A stretch of DNA of 64,000 nucleotides from DAIDKA01 sp036521075 (GTDB taxonomy: Bacteria > Pseudomonadota > Gammaproteobacteria > Steroidobacterales > Steroidobacteraceae): NCBI GenBank assembly GCA_036521075.1, contig DATDIL010000187.1, forward strand, positions 106,220 through 170,219, given 5' to 3'. This document shows positions 22,803 through 31,768 of this stretch, one piece after another (position 1 is the first letter of the stretch; the number at the start of each line of letters is the position of its first letter). The notes under the pieces are model-generated. The model was not told where the DNA came from. It searched no databases and saw only the letters and a list, made by a program, of their open reading frames with translations. The position numbers were made by a program, and so were the translations under genes.

Positions 22803-25591
22803 GGAAAATGCACTTCGATGACACTGGCGCATTCGTCCAGCGTCGCCTGAATCTGCTCCACGACGCCGACGAGTTCCGTGAAGGGTTCGACCATGGCGGT
22901 GTGCTCCAGTGCCAGCGACAGGTCGGTAATGCGCCGGGCGCACACGCTGCCGGCGCCACCCTTCAGCTTGTGCGCCAGGGCCTTGAGCTGCGTGCGGTCC
23001 TCGACGGCAAGGGCCTGCCGCAACTCCGTGATAAGGCGGGCGCTGCTCGCCATGAAAGTCCGGCACAGCTCGGCCATGAACGGCGGATCATCGCCGACGA
23101 GTGTTTGCAGGCGCGCGATGTCCAGCGCGGGCGCCAGCGCGCGCAGTGGCGCAGTGCTGGCGCCGTCGCGCGCCGCGGCATGCGGATCGCCAAGCCCGTG
23201 ACGATCGAGAATTTCGCGCAGCCGCTGCGGCTGCAGTGGCTTGGTCAGCAGCCCGTCCATCCCGGCGGCAAGGCACCGATCCAGTTCGTCGGTCATGGCG
23301 CTTGCGGTGAGGGCGAGTATGGGTACGCGCCGCCCGCCCGCTTCGGCGCGCCGTATTTCGCGACATGCCGTCAGGCCGTCCATGACCGGCATCTGCATGT
23401 CCATGAGCACCAGATCGATCGTTGACTGCGCGCAGAACTCGACGGCCCGCAAACCATTGTCGGCTACTTCGACCTTGCAGCCGAGCCGCCGCAGGAAGCG
23501 GCGCGTCACCTGCTGATTGACGATGTTGTCGTCCGCAACCAGCACCCGTCCACGGTAGTCGCCACGGATTTGCTCAGCGGCGAGGGAGCTGCGCGTGACC
23601 AGTTGGGAATGCGAGCCGCTCTGGTTGGTGGTGTCCATGACCCGCTCGACGCACGCGCGCAGCTCACGGCCGCGTACTGGTTTGGTCAAATATCCGGCAA
23701 AGCCCAGATCCGCGAGGCGTCGCGTGCTGCCGTGCCGGTCGAGCGAGGTGAGCAGCACCAGCGGTATGGGCGCCAGGGCCGCGTCACTCTTGAGCGTCTG
23801 GGCGAGCCACCCGCCGTCCGCATCGGGCATCTGATCATCGGCGATGACGAGGTCGAAGGGCGCCCCGTGCGCGGCGGCCTGCTTCAACAGCCCGACAACA
23901 TCAGCGGCGCGGCCGGTGGTCGCAACGAAATGGCCGGCGGGCAGCAGCTGCCCGCGCAGCACGCGGCGGTTCGTATCATTGTCATCCACGACCAGGATGC
24001 GGCGACTGACGGTCGACTGCGGTGATTCAAGCAGGCGCTCGGGGCTGGTAGTGAGTGCCTCGCAAGGCAGCATCACCGAAAAGCTCGTGCCGACACCGGG
24101 GCTGGAGACGACGCTGACACTGCCTCCCATCAACTCGCACAGGCGCTTGACGATCGACAGGCCCAGGCCGGTGCCGCCGAAGTGCCGCGTCGTGGAGGCA
24201 TCCGCCTGCGCGAAGGGCTGGAACAGCTTCTCGACCACTTCGGGCGCCATCCCGAGGCCGGTGTCACGTACTTCAAAGTGCAGCAGCACCCGGTCACTGC
24301 GCGTGCCGATATTGTGCACCTCGATGACGACCTCACCGGCCTGGGTGAACTTGATGGCGTTGCCGGCCAGATTGGTGAGGATCTGGCGCAGGCGGTGCGG
24401 ATCCCCCAGCACGCACTCCGGCGTAGCCGGATCGACGTTGACGATGAATTCGAGATTCTTCGCGGCCGCCTGCACCGCCATCATCGTGCCCACATCCTCG
24501 ACGCAGTCGCGCACGTCCATCTCGACCGACTCGACTTCGAGGCGTCCGGCCTCGATCTTTGAGAAATCGAGAATGTCGTTGAGTATCCCCAGCAGGCAGG
24601 TCGCCGAGGTGCGGATGGTCTCGGCGTACTCGTGCTGCACCGGATTGAGCGAGGTATCGAGCAGCAGCTCGGTCATACCCAGTACGCCATTCATCGGCGT
24701 GCGGATCTCATGACTCATGTTGGCCAGAAAGGCGCTCTTGGAGCGATTCGCCGCGGAGGCCGCCTCGGTGGCAGCAACCAGGGCGGCGCGCGCCCTCAGT
24801 TGCGCGGTGATGTCCTGAATGGAGCCGGAAAAGTACGTCGCAGTCCCCTGCCCATTGCGTTCGCAGCGACCGCGCGAGCGCACCCAGCGGGTCTCGCCGC
24901 GGCGATGGCGCACGGGAAATACCACATCGAACGGCGTGCCTTCGGCGGTGTGCCGACGGGCCGCGTCCTCCACCGAATAGCGCTCGGCGGCCGGCGTCAG
25001 CTCCAGGATGCTGTGCGGGAAGGGCTCATCGGGACCGTAGCCGAGCATTTCGCGCACACTGGGTGAGTACCAGGTGGCGCCGCTGCGAAGGTCGTATTCA
25101 TACAATCCATCACTGCTGCCTTCCACGGCGCGTTCAAAGCGCGCGCGGATCTCACGCAGTTCGGCCTGCGCCTTGCGCTCATCCTGTTGGGCTGCGTACT
25201 GCCGCGTGACATCCTGGACCGCGCCGCACAGCCGCACGGTGCGATCGTCGACGACCTCCGGATCACCGACGCAGCGCACCCACATCCGGGCGGCGTCGCG
25301 GCGGATGGCGGGCAGGGTCAGATCGAAGGACTTGCCGTTGGCGACAGCCTCCTGAAAGGCAGTGGCGATGATCGGCCGGGCATCCGTTGCATAGCATTGC
25401 AGAATGTCCTCCAGACACAGCGTGGCGGCCGCGTCCAGGCCGAAAATCTGCCGCGCGTGGCTGGACCATAGCGGGGCCATCGACTCGACATCCAGTTCCC
25501 AGGCCCCCAGGCCGGTCATGTCGGCAATGATGTCCAGCAGATGCGCGCTGCGCTGCTGCACGGACTCGGGCGAGGGAGGACTTGCGACCAT
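22799..25591 (-). CDS. PAS-PAS hybrid sensor kinase with two receivers and Hpt domain
   Basis: Domain order in 930 residues: PAS (about 20-130), PAS (150-265), phosphoacceptor domain with His294 (NMSHEIRTPMNG), ATPase (about 395-515, with DTGLGM and GTGLGLSIVK), receiver 1 (532-650, VIADDQMP), receiver 2 (680-795, LVLMDMQMPVMDG) and an Hpt domain near the C-terminus (LKALAHKLKGGAGS). No membrane span is visible, so it senses an intracellular signal through PAS. It forms a complete phosphorelay with the coupled REC-GGDEF gene. Confidence 0.92.
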   Translation of the reverse strand: MVASPPSPESVQQRSAHLLDIIADMTGLGAWELDVESMAPLWSSHARQIFGLDAAATLCLEDILQCYATDARPIIATAFQEAVANGKSFDLTLPAIRRDAARMWVRCVGDPEVVDDRTVRLCGAVQDVTRQYAAQQDERKAQAELREIRARFERAVEGSSDGLYEYDLRSGATWYSPSVREMLGYGPDEPFPHSILELTPAAERYSVEDAARRHTAEGTPFDVVFPVRHRRGETRWVRSRGRCERNGQGTATYFSGSIQDITAQLRARAALVAATEAASAANRSKSAFLANMSHEIRTPMNGVLGMTELLLDTSLNPVQHEYAETIRTSATCLLGILNDILDFSKIEAGRLEVESVEMDVRDCVEDVGTMMAVQAAAKNLEFIVNVDPATPECVLGDPHRLRQILTNLAGNAIKFTQAGEVVIEVHNIGTRSDRVLLHFEVRDTGLGMAPEVVEKLFQPFAQADASTTRHFGGTGLGLSIVKRLCELMGGSVSVVSSPGVGTSFSVMLPCEALTTSPERLLESPQSTVSRRILVVDDNDTNRRVLRGQLLPAGHFVATTGRAADVVGLLKQAAAHGAPFDLVIADDQMPDADGGWLAQTLKSDAALAPIPLVLLTSLDRHGSTRRLADLGFAGYLTKPVRGRELRACVERVMDTTNQSGSHSQLVTRSSLAAEQIRGDYRGRVLVADDNIVNQQVTRRFLRRLGCKVEVADNGLRAVEFCAQSTIDLVLMDMQMPVMDGLTACREIRRAEAGGRRVPILALTASAMTDELDRCLAAGMDGLLTKPLQPQRLREILDRHGLGDPHAAARDGASTAPLRALAPALDIARLQTLVGDDPPFMAELCRTFMASSARLITELRQALAVEDRTQLKALAHKLKGGAGSVCARRITDLSLALEHTAMVEPFTELVGVVEQIQATLDECASVIEVHFP

Positions 25592-25716
25592 GGGTCTGAT
25601 GGGCGGGAAACCTTGAGCTTTAGGAGTGGAACTGTGTCATACACGGTCGCGTGAACTTATGAGCGCCGTCACAAACCGGGCGCTGCATTACAGCTCCTGC
25701 GTGGCACAATCCGCAG

Positions 25717-26163
25717 ATGAGCGGACGTACCCGAGGATACGCCCACCGGGTCGACATTGCGGCCGGGGCGGCTGAAGTCTGGAAGGCCCTGACGGACACC
25801 GGCTGCCTGCGCAAATGGTGCTCCCCGCAGGCGCAGATCAGTGCCCGCGAAGGGGGTCACTTCAGGGCGTCCGTCGATCGGGTCACGGAGCTTGAGGCCC
25901 ATATCGATGTGCTGCTGCCGGGGCGCCGCATGAGGCTGATCTACCTGCCATCGGCTGATTTGCCGCAGCATGCCAGCGCGATAGTCGATGACTTCATGCT
26001 CGACGGTTCCGACGCCGGCAAGACTGTCCTGCGGCTGCTCGGTTCGGGCTTTCCGGTCAACCGCGAGTCGGACACGGCCTATCTGCGATTGCGCACCGGC
26101 TGGGAGCGGGCGGTTGCCCGGCTGAAAGTGCTCGTCGAGCAGACGGTAAAGGAGAATGCCTGA
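25717..26163 (+). CDS. SRPBCC/AHSA1-type ligand-binding protein
   Basis: The 148-residue protein starts with a beta strand and EVWKALTDTGCLRKWCSPQ, the pattern of START/AHSA1-like SRPBCC domains, which form a hydrophobic cavity. A C-terminal helix (LRTGWERAVARLKVLVEQ) closes the fold. Ligand and role are unknown. Its stop overlaps the start of the holin-like gene by one base. The 125 bp between it and the hybrid kinase hold the divergent promoters, which I could not place. Confidence 0.75.
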   Translation: MSGRTRGYAHRVDIAAGAAEVWKALTDTGCLRKWCSPQAQISAREGGHFRASVDRVTELEAHIDVLLPGRRMRLIYLPSADLPQHASAIVDDFMLDGSDAGKTVLRLLGSGFPVNRESDTAYLRLRTGWERAVARLKVLVEQTVKENA

Positions 26164-26540
26164 TGGCCGGATTCCTGTTCCGTGCCGTGCTCTCGATGGT
26201 AGGCCTGTGGATTGCGACACGCTGGGTCAGCGGCATCCGCATCGATGATGCCCCGACCCTGGTGCTGGCCGCGCTCGTGTTGGGCGTGGTCAATGCCATC
26301 ATCCGCCCCATCGCGGTGATCCTCACTTTCCCGCTCACCCTGCTCACGCTCGGTTTGTTCCTGCTGGTGGTGAACGCCGGCATGCTCGGCCTGACGGCGT
26401 GGCTGCTGCGCGGCTTTCATGTGGCGGACTTTCGGGCGGCACTGCTCGCCAGCCTCCTCATCAGTGTGACGGGCTGGATCGGATCCATGTTCATCGGGCC
26501 GCGCGGCCGGTTCGAGGTCTACGCCCACCGCCGGCGCTGA
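26163..26540 (+). CDS. Phage holin family 4 (YvlD-like) membrane protein
   Basis: The 125-residue protein has four hydrophobic segments and the motif ALVLGVVNAIIRPIAVILTFPLTLLTLG (about residues 37-64) that defines this family of chromosomal holin-like proteins. Despite the name, no phage genes are nearby. Function is unknown; some members belong to envelope-stress regulons. It is translationally coupled to the SRPBCC gene. Confidence 0.82.
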   Translation: MAGFLFRAVLSMVGLWIATRWVSGIRIDDAPTLVLAALVLGVVNAIIRPIAVILTFPLTLLTLGLFLLVVNAGMLGLTAWLLRGFHVADFRAALLASLLISVTGWIGSMFIGPRGRFEVYAHRRR

Positions 26541-26549
26541 CGCTGCGCC

Positions 26550-27371
26550 TCACCCGCCGCTCAGCGCCGCCTCGATGGCGCCGGTCATGGGCTTGAGAAA
26601 GAAATTCCCCTCCGGCATCGACTGCACTCGGATGCCATACCGACCCAGGGCTGCGGCGACCACCGGCCCGACGGCAGCAACGTGGGTGCGCCGCAGCGCC
26701 TGCGTGACGCGCGCTTCGCCACCGACCGCGATCAGCCGGCGCACCTGCGGGGTGCTGGTAAAGGCGATCGCATCGATATCACCGTGCTCGATGCGCCCAA
26801 GCAGCGCCAGCACCGCGGCGTCATCAGTCGATTCCGCGTAACGGTAGGGCGCAACCGTGATGACCGCGGCCCCGCAGCCGTGCAGGAATTCGACCAGCGG
26901 CAGATTCGGCTCGCTGCCATACAGCTGCACGCCGAAGCTGCGCCCCTCGAGACTGAAGGCCAGCGGTTGCAGGGCGGCGATGATGCCGGCGGTGGTCGGT
27001 ACCGGCGCGGCAATGTCGGGCTTCAAACCCAGCTCGCGCAGCGCCCGTGCGGGTTTGGGTCCACGGGTGATTTTGCGCACTCTCGCCAGCTGCAGCAGGA
27101 ATTGCGGCTTCAACTCCGGCACGTGCTGCTCGAGGCAGCTGAGCAGCCGCCGCAGTCCCTCCCCGGTGAGCAGGATGAGATCATCGCAGTGTCCTGCGGC
27201 GAAGCGGCGGATGAAGCAGACCACGGGCGCGGGATCGGCGGCGTCGCGGATAACGACCAAGGGACAGCGCAGCACGCGCGCGCCACGGCGCTCGAGCAAT
27301 GCCGCGAACAGATCCAGCTCACGCGTCTCGGGCACGGCGATGGTTTTGCCGGCCAGTGTCTGGGTTTCCAT
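26550..27371 (-). CDS. Uroporphyrinogen-III synthase-like protein (HemD domain)
   Basis: The 273-residue protein has the two-lobed HemD pattern: AGKTIAVPETRELDLFAALLERRGA at the start, a middle GIIAALQ region, and DAIAFTSTPQVRRL followed by VAAVGPVVAAALGRYGI. HemD closes the tetrapyrrole ring in haem synthesis, but sequence conservation is weak in this family. It is not beside hemC, so it may be a paralogue. It lies 11 bp downstream of the POT transporter gene. Confidence 0.7.
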   Translation of the reverse strand: METQTLAGKTIAVPETRELDLFAALLERRGARVLRCPLVVIRDAADPAPVVCFIRRFAAGHCDDLILLTGEGLRRLLSCLEQHVPELKPQFLLQLARVRKITRGPKPARALRELGLKPDIAAPVPTTAGIIAALQPLAFSLEGRSFGVQLYGSEPNLPLVEFLHGCGAAVITVAPYRYAESTDDAAVLALLGRIEHGDIDAIAFTSTPQVRRLIAVGGEARVTQALRRTHVAAVGPVVAAALGRYGIRVQSMPEGNFFLKPMTGAIEAALSGG

Positions 27372-27382
27372 GCCAGCGCAGC

Positions 27383-28879
27383 TTAGCGCGTGGCTCCCAT
27401 CCAGGCACGCACCGGTCGCGCCAGCGCGAGCATGATGAACCCGGAAATACCGCCCACCAGTGCCATGCGCAGGAACTGTGCCGGCATGTCGGCCACGTCC
27501 GAGCCGATCTGCCCGCCGATGAGTCCCGCAGCCAGGTTGCCGATCGCGGCGCCGAGGAACCAGGTGCCCATCATCTGCGCGGAATAGCGGGCCGGCGCCA
27601 GCTTCGTGACATTGGATAGTCCGATCGGACTCAGGCACAGCTCCCCGGTGGTCTGCAGCAGGTAGGTCACAATCAACCACATCGGCAGGACCCGGTGGCC
27701 GCTGCGCAGCACGGTCTGTGCGGCCACCATCATCACCAGAAAGCTCAGACCCAGTTGCAGCAGCCCCAGGCCGAACTTCGCGCCCGCGGAAGGATCGCGG
27801 CCGCGTTTGCCCAAGCTGATCCAGATCCAGGCAAAGAGTGGCGCCAGGCCGAGCACGAACACCGCCTGCGCGATCTGATACCAGCTGACCGGATGCTGTC
27901 CGGAGGCGAACCAGCTGCCGAGGAAGGAGCGGTCCGTGTGATCGCGCGCGAACAGGTTCAGCGTCGAGCCGGCCTGCTCGTACCCGGCCCAGAATACCGC
28001 CGCGCAGACAAAGAAAATCGCGATCACCGCAACCGCTTTTTTCTCCGGGCCGGAGAGCTTGGCGAACAGCAGCACGTTGCCGAAGAACGCAATCGCCAAG
28101 GCGATCATCGCCACACCGGTGAGATTGGCCAGCTGCACGACCCCGATGGGCAGCAGGCCGCAGATGGCCAGCAGCACGAGAACACCCAGCACGACCAGCG
28201 CCGCGGTGAGCAGCCGCTGCGCGCGCTGCCGCTCGCGCGGGGGTGCCGGATGCGGCACCAGGCCGGCATCGCCCAGCCACTTTCCGGTCAGGCGATACTG
28301 GACCAGTCCCAGCACCATGCCGATGCCGCCGACGAGGAAGCCCCAGCGATAGCCGACCGTCTCACCAATGGTGCCGACCAGCAGCGGCGAGAGGGCGCCG
28401 AGGTTGATGCCGACATAGTAGATCGAGAAGGCCGCGTCGCGGCGCGAGGTGGAGTCGCCCTGGTAGAGCGCGCCCACGAGGGTGCTGCAGTTGGTCTTCA
28501 GCATGCCGGTGCCCAGGCAGATGAGCAGCAGCCCCAGGTAGAAGGTCGTCATGCCGGCGGGCAGTGCGAGGGCGAAATTGCCCGCGGCAATCAGTACGCC
28601 GCCCCAGAAAACGGATTTGCGCTGACCGAGCACCCGATCGGCGATCCAGCCGCCGGGCAGATTCCCCACGTAGGCGCCAGCGGTGAACAGGCCATAAACG
28701 GCGCCGCCCTGCTCATCGCTCATGCCGAGGCCGCCGCCCTTGAGCGCCGCGGTCATGTACAGCAGCAGCAGCGCCCGCATGCCGTAGTAGGAGAACCGCT
28801 CCCACATCTCGGTGAAGAACAGCGTCGCAAGTCCGCGCGGGTGACCTAGCCAGGTGCCGGTGGCGGCCACCTGCTTCAA
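27383..28879 (-). CDS. Proton-dependent oligopeptide (POT/PTR2) transporter
   Basis: The 498-residue protein has 12-14 membrane spans. It carries the POT signatures LFFTEMWERFSYYGMRALLLLY (ExxERFxYY, quoted region about residues 18-38), GGWIADRVLGQRK and an SIYYVGINLGAL segment. It imports di- and tripeptides using the proton gradient. The start appears to be TTG 28879, overlapping the tatC stop (TTGA). The open frame upstream of this point is antisense-like sequence inside tatC and was not used. Confidence 0.88.
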   Translation of the reverse strand: MKQVAATGTWLGHPRGLATLFFTEMWERFSYYGMRALLLLYMTAALKGGGLGMSDEQGGAVYGLFTAGAYVGNLPGGWIADRVLGQRKSVFWGGVLIAAGNFALALPAGMTTFYLGLLLICLGTGMLKTNCSTLVGALYQGDSTSRRDAAFSIYYVGINLGALSPLLVGTIGETVGYRWGFLVGGIGMVLGLVQYRLTGKWLGDAGLVPHPAPPRERQRAQRLLTAALVVLGVLVLLAICGLLPIGVVQLANLTGVAMIALAIAFFGNVLLFAKLSGPEKKAVAVIAIFFVCAAVFWAGYEQAGSTLNLFARDHTDRSFLGSWFASGQHPVSWYQIAQAVFVLGLAPLFAWIWISLGKRGRDPSAGAKFGLGLLQLGLSFLVMMVAAQTVLRSGHRVLPMWLIVTYLLQTTGELCLSPIGLSNVTKLAPARYSAQMMGTWFLGAAIGNLAAGLIGGQIGSDVADMPAQFLRMALVGGISGFIMLALARPVRAWMGATR

Positions 28880-29652
28880 GGGGACTCGGCTTCCCGGCGT
28901 GCGATGTCCTTCTGGCGCATCTTGTACATGATGCCGGCCATGACGATTCCGCCCTCGTACAGCAGGTACATGGGTACGGCCATGACGCACTGGGAGATGG
29001 CATCCGGTGGCGTGACCATCGCGGAGACGATGAACACCCCGACCACCACGTAGCCGCGATGCTCCTTGAGTTTTTCGAGCTTCACGATGCCCGTGATCAC
29101 CAGCAGCACCACGGCAATCGGCACTTCAAATGCCAGGCCGAAGGCGAAGAAAATATTCATGGCGAAGGTGAGGTAACTGGCGATGTCCGCCTGCCACTTC
29201 ACACCCTCGGGCGTGGAACTGGCGAAGTACGAAAATACATGCGGGAACACGACTTTGTAGGCGAAGCCGATGCCCAGATAGAACAGCAGTATCGAGGACA
29301 CCAGCAATGGAATCGCGAAACGTTTCTCGTGCTTGTACAGACCTGGTGCCACGAAGGCCCAGACCTGGTAGAGGATGTAGGGCATGGCGATGAATATCGC
29401 CAGCAGCAGTGCCAGCTGCAGCGGCACGGTGAAGGGCGTCATGACACCGATGGCGATCAGCTCGACGCCCTTCGGCAGTTTTTCGCGGATGGGCTCCGAA
29501 ACGAAGGTGAATATCCTGTTCTGAAAATAGATGCAGGGCACCAGCACGATAATGACGGCGATCATGGCGCGCACCAGCCGGTTGCGCAGCTCCAGCAGAT
29601 GCGAGATCAGCGTCCCTTCGGCCAGGTTCTCCTTCTTGGGCTCCTCAGCCAT
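28876..29652 (-). CDS. tatC: Sec-independent protein translocase TatC
   Basis: The 258-residue protein has six membrane spans, the N-terminal HLLELRNRL motif that binds the twin-arginine signal, FVAPGLYKHEKR, and SAMVTPPDAISQ. TatC is the receptor of the Tat pathway for folded proteins. At least one likely client, the Tat-signal NmrA-type protein at 3846-4766, is encoded in this window. It overlaps tatB by 8 bp. Confidence 0.96.
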   Translation of the reverse strand: MAEEPKKENLAEGTLISHLLELRNRLVRAMIAVIIVLVPCIYFQNRIFTFVSEPIREKLPKGVELIAIGVMTPFTVPLQLALLLAIFIAMPYILYQVWAFVAPGLYKHEKRFAIPLLVSSILLFYLGIGFAYKVVFPHVFSYFASSTPEGVKWQADIASYLTFAMNIFFAFGLAFEVPIAVVLLVITGIVKLEKLKEHRGYVVVGVFIVSAMVTPPDAISQCVMAVPMYLLYEGGIVMAGIMYKMRQKDIARREAESP

Positions 29653-30265
29653 GGTCGTGCGGGAACACTACTTCCACGGTGGCCGGTTGATTCGCATCGG
29701 TGGATGTCGCGGCTGCACCGGGCGTCGCAGGCCTGTTCGCCTCGGACTCCGGGAACATATCCATCGTGCCGTGCGGATCATCGGCGCCAGCGGGCACTGC
29801 GTAGGGGTCCTGAGCGATTACCGCCGGTTCACTGCCGTTCATCGCGAAGTACATCTGTGCCTCCGGATGCAGTTCGCTTCCCGGCAATTCGGGGCTGTCG
29901 GCCGCCGCCCCGGCCTGCGCCGCGGTGGTGTTATCGGCCGCGACCGCGGCCTCGCTCGCGGCGGCACTGGCATGCGGGTCCGGTGCCGGTTCGGTTCCCG
30001 GTGCGGGCGGGCCCACATCCGGGGCGACATTACGCGCCACCGGCTTGACGGCATTGATGGAGTTGACCTCCTGTTCGAGCTGCTCGCGAAACTGCCGCGC
30101 CATATGCCGCGCGCGTCCGGCCCAGCGGCCCAACTGCTGCACCAGGCCAGGCAGCTTCTTCGGGCCGAGCACTACGAGGGCGACTCCGAAAGTGAGCGCC
30201 AGCTCCGGAAAGCTGAAATCAAAGAAACCGCGCTGCCGGGCCCGCGCGGCGGGCGCTCGCATCAT
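29645..30265 (-). CDS. tatB: Sec-independent protein translocase TatB
   Basis: The 206-residue protein begins with a TatB-type membrane helix (FDFSFPELALTFGVALVVLGP) and an amphipathic helix (KKLPGLVQQLGRWAGRARHMA). Glutamate in the span and the LGPKKLP hinge are conserved. A long alanine/proline-rich tail (about 80-206) is poorly conserved in the family. ATG 30265 follows the tatA stop by 1 bp; ATG 30262 is equally possible. Confidence 0.9.
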   Translation of the reverse strand: MMRAPAARARQRGFFDFSFPELALTFGVALVVLGPKKLPGLVQQLGRWAGRARHMARQFREQLEQEVNSINAVKPVARNVAPDVGPPAPGTEPAPDPHASAAASEAAVAADNTTAAQAGAAADSPELPGSELHPEAQMYFAMNGSEPAVIAQDPYAVPAGADDPHGTMDMFPESEANRPATPGAAATSTDANQPATVEVVFPHDHG

Positions 30266-30266
30266 C

Positions 30267-30482
30267 TTAGGCACCTGGCTTGCCGCCGCCGCGCGATCGG
30301 GCGTCCAGCACCTCGGGGAACTCGGCATCCGGCAAGGTCTCGGCCGGATGGGGGGTCGGGGGCGCCTGCACGGCCTTGCGGAAGCCTTTGACCGCCGTGC
30401 CGAGGTCGGAGCCGGCACGGCGCAGTTTGCTGGCACCAAACACCAGCAGCAGCACGACTGCAATAATCAGAAGTTCGAACAT
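30267..30482 (-). CDS. tatA: Sec-independent protein translocase TatA
   Basis: The 71-residue protein has a short N-terminal span (MFELLIIAVVLLLVFGASKL) and an amphipathic helix with the conserved FGASKLRRAGSDLGTAVKGFRKA region, which carries the FG-x-x-KL hinge. TatA multimers widen the translocation site. It is the first gene of tatABC and lies 55 bp downstream of dtd on the same strand. Confidence 0.92.
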   Translation of the reverse strand: MFELLIIAVVLLLVFGASKLRRAGSDLGTAVKGFRKAVQAPPTPHPAETLPDAEFPEVLDARSRGGGKPGA

Positions 30483-30537
30483 AGCCGGAATGATAGGACA
30501 AATGGGGCCCGCGGCGCAGTAAACTTCTCTCTCAAAT

Positions 30538-30978
30538 TCAACGGGTTCCGAGCCAGAAGGTGACCGGCCCGTCATTCACCAGACTCACCTGCATGTCGGC
30601 GCCAAATTCCCCCGTGCCGATATCCGGATGCGCCGCACGCGCCTGCGCGACCAGGTACTCGAACAGTGCGCGCGCCCGCTCGGGCGCCGCCGCGGTGCTG
30701 AAGCCGGGGCGGGTACCCGAACCCGTGTCCGCCGCGAGGGTGAACTGCGGCACCAGCAGCACCCCGCCCCCCACGGTGCGGACGTCGCGGTTCATGCGGC
30801 CCGCGTCGTCGGCAAAAATACGATAGGTCAGCAGCCGCTCCAGCAGACGATCGGCGTCGGACTGGGTATCCTCCCGCTGCACACCAATGAAAGCGAGCAC
30901 GCCGCGGCGGATGCCGGCCGTGACTTCGGTTCGCACGCGCACTTCGGCCTGCGTGACACGTTGGATCAGTGCGATCAT
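30538..30978 (-). CDS. dtd: D-aminoacyl-tRNA deacylase
   Basis: The 146-residue protein shows the two Dtd signatures: LLVPQFTLAAD (SQF-type motif, here PQF) and VNDGPVTFWL near the C-terminus (NxP-type motif, here NDGPVT). It removes D-amino acids mischarged onto tRNA. It lies upstream of tatABC, perhaps in one operon, and is divergent from the cytochrome c4 gene. Confidence 0.93.
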   Translation of the reverse strand: MIALIQRVTQAEVRVRTEVTAGIRRGVLAFIGVQREDTQSDADRLLERLLTYRIFADDAGRMNRDVRTVGGGVLLVPQFTLAADTGSGTRPGFSTAAAPERARALFEYLVAQARAAHPDIGTGEFGADMQVSLVNDGPVTFWLGTR

Positions 30979-30982
30979 TGGA

Positions 30983-31049
30983 CTTAAGGATCCGCGAAAC
31001 CGCGGTGTCGTGCCACAGCGAGTGGTAATTCCACGGACGAATCCTTAAG
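30983..31049. repeat. Inverted-repeat element with internal hairpins before the cytochrome gene
   Basis: CTTAAGGAT (30983-30991) and ATCCTTAAG (31041-31049) are perfect reverse complements flanking 49 bp. Inside are CCGCG-AAAC-CGCGG and GTGG-TAATT-CCAC, so the RNA could fold as a multi-branched structure. An overlapping short hairpin (CGAATC, 31038-31043, with GATTCG, 31049-31054) is an alternative pairing. It lies in the divergent gap, upstream of both genes. Confidence 0.55.
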
Positions 31050-31083
31050 ATTCGGAGCCGTTTTGTGCAAGGTGGTTACGGGT

Positions 31084-31749
31084 ATGGGATTTTGGATCCG
31101 CTTGGGTCTGGTGTCGGCGTTCGCCGCAGGTTTTGCGCTCGCGGGCGCGTCCGCGTTCGCTCAAGGATCGGGTGAAGCGCCGGTTCACAAGGGCGATCCG
31201 GTGCATGGCAAGGCCATCTCGTATACCTGCCTGGGGTGTCACGGCGTGGACGGCTATCGCAATGCCTACCCCAACTACAGCGTGCCGAAGCTGGAGGGCC
31301 AGCACCCCGAGTACCTCATCGCCGCACTACAGGAATACAAGGGTGACCAGCGCTCGCATCTCACCATGCATTCGCAGGCCTCGGAACTGTCCGACCAGGA
31401 CATGGCGGACATCGCGGCGTACTTCTCGGGCACCGTCCTGAAGCCAGTCCCGCGACCCGCCAATGCGCCGCCGGCGCCGCCTGCCGTCGCCGTGTGCGCC
31501 GCCTGTCATGGCGCGACGGGAATCAGCGTGGTACCGAACTATCCCATCCTCGCCGGGCAGCACGCCGATTACCTGAAACGCGAAATTGGGGAATACAAGA
31601 ATGGCGGCCGCAAGAACCCCATCATGGCCGGCATGGCGACGACCATCAAGGATTCGGATGTCGACGCGCTGGCCGATTACTTCAGCAGAATGAAGCCGGC
31701 GCTGGGCACCCTGGACCGGCCGTTCTCAATCCTGACCGCCGGCCGCTAG
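31084..31749 (+). CDS. Diheme cytochrome c4-type electron carrier
   Basis: The protein has a signal peptide (MGFWIRLGLVSAFAAGFALA region) and two cytochrome c domains with CLGCH and CAACH haem-binding motifs, each followed by distal methionine candidates (HLTMHSQA and PIMAGMA). This two-domain arrangement of about 220 residues is typical of periplasmic cytochrome c4, which carries electrons to terminal oxidases. ATG 31084 is chosen over a TTG at 31063. Confidence 0.88.
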   Translation: MGFWIRLGLVSAFAAGFALAGASAFAQGSGEAPVHKGDPVHGKAISYTCLGCHGVDGYRNAYPNYSVPKLEGQHPEYLIAALQEYKGDQRSHLTMHSQASELSDQDMADIAAYFSGTVLKPVPRPANAPPAPPAVAVCAACHGATGISVVPNYPILAGQHADYLKREIGEYKNGGRKNPIMAGMATTIKDSDVDALADYFSRMKPALGTLDRPFSILTAGR

Positions 31750-31768
31750 CGTCGGCCCGGGCGGAGCC

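Noticed and set aside
22032..22850. Plus-strand frames over the response regulator and hybrid kinase
   Set aside because: Shadow frames with no recognisable motif; the minus-strand signalling genes explain the region.
26163..26540. Holin-like gene as evidence of a prophage
   Set aside because: It belongs to a chromosomal YvlD-type family, and no phage genes surround it.
27695..28849. 384-residue plus-strand frame over the POT transporter
   Set aside because: Its composition is antisense-like (Gln/His/Glu rich), and the opposite strand has the POT signatures.
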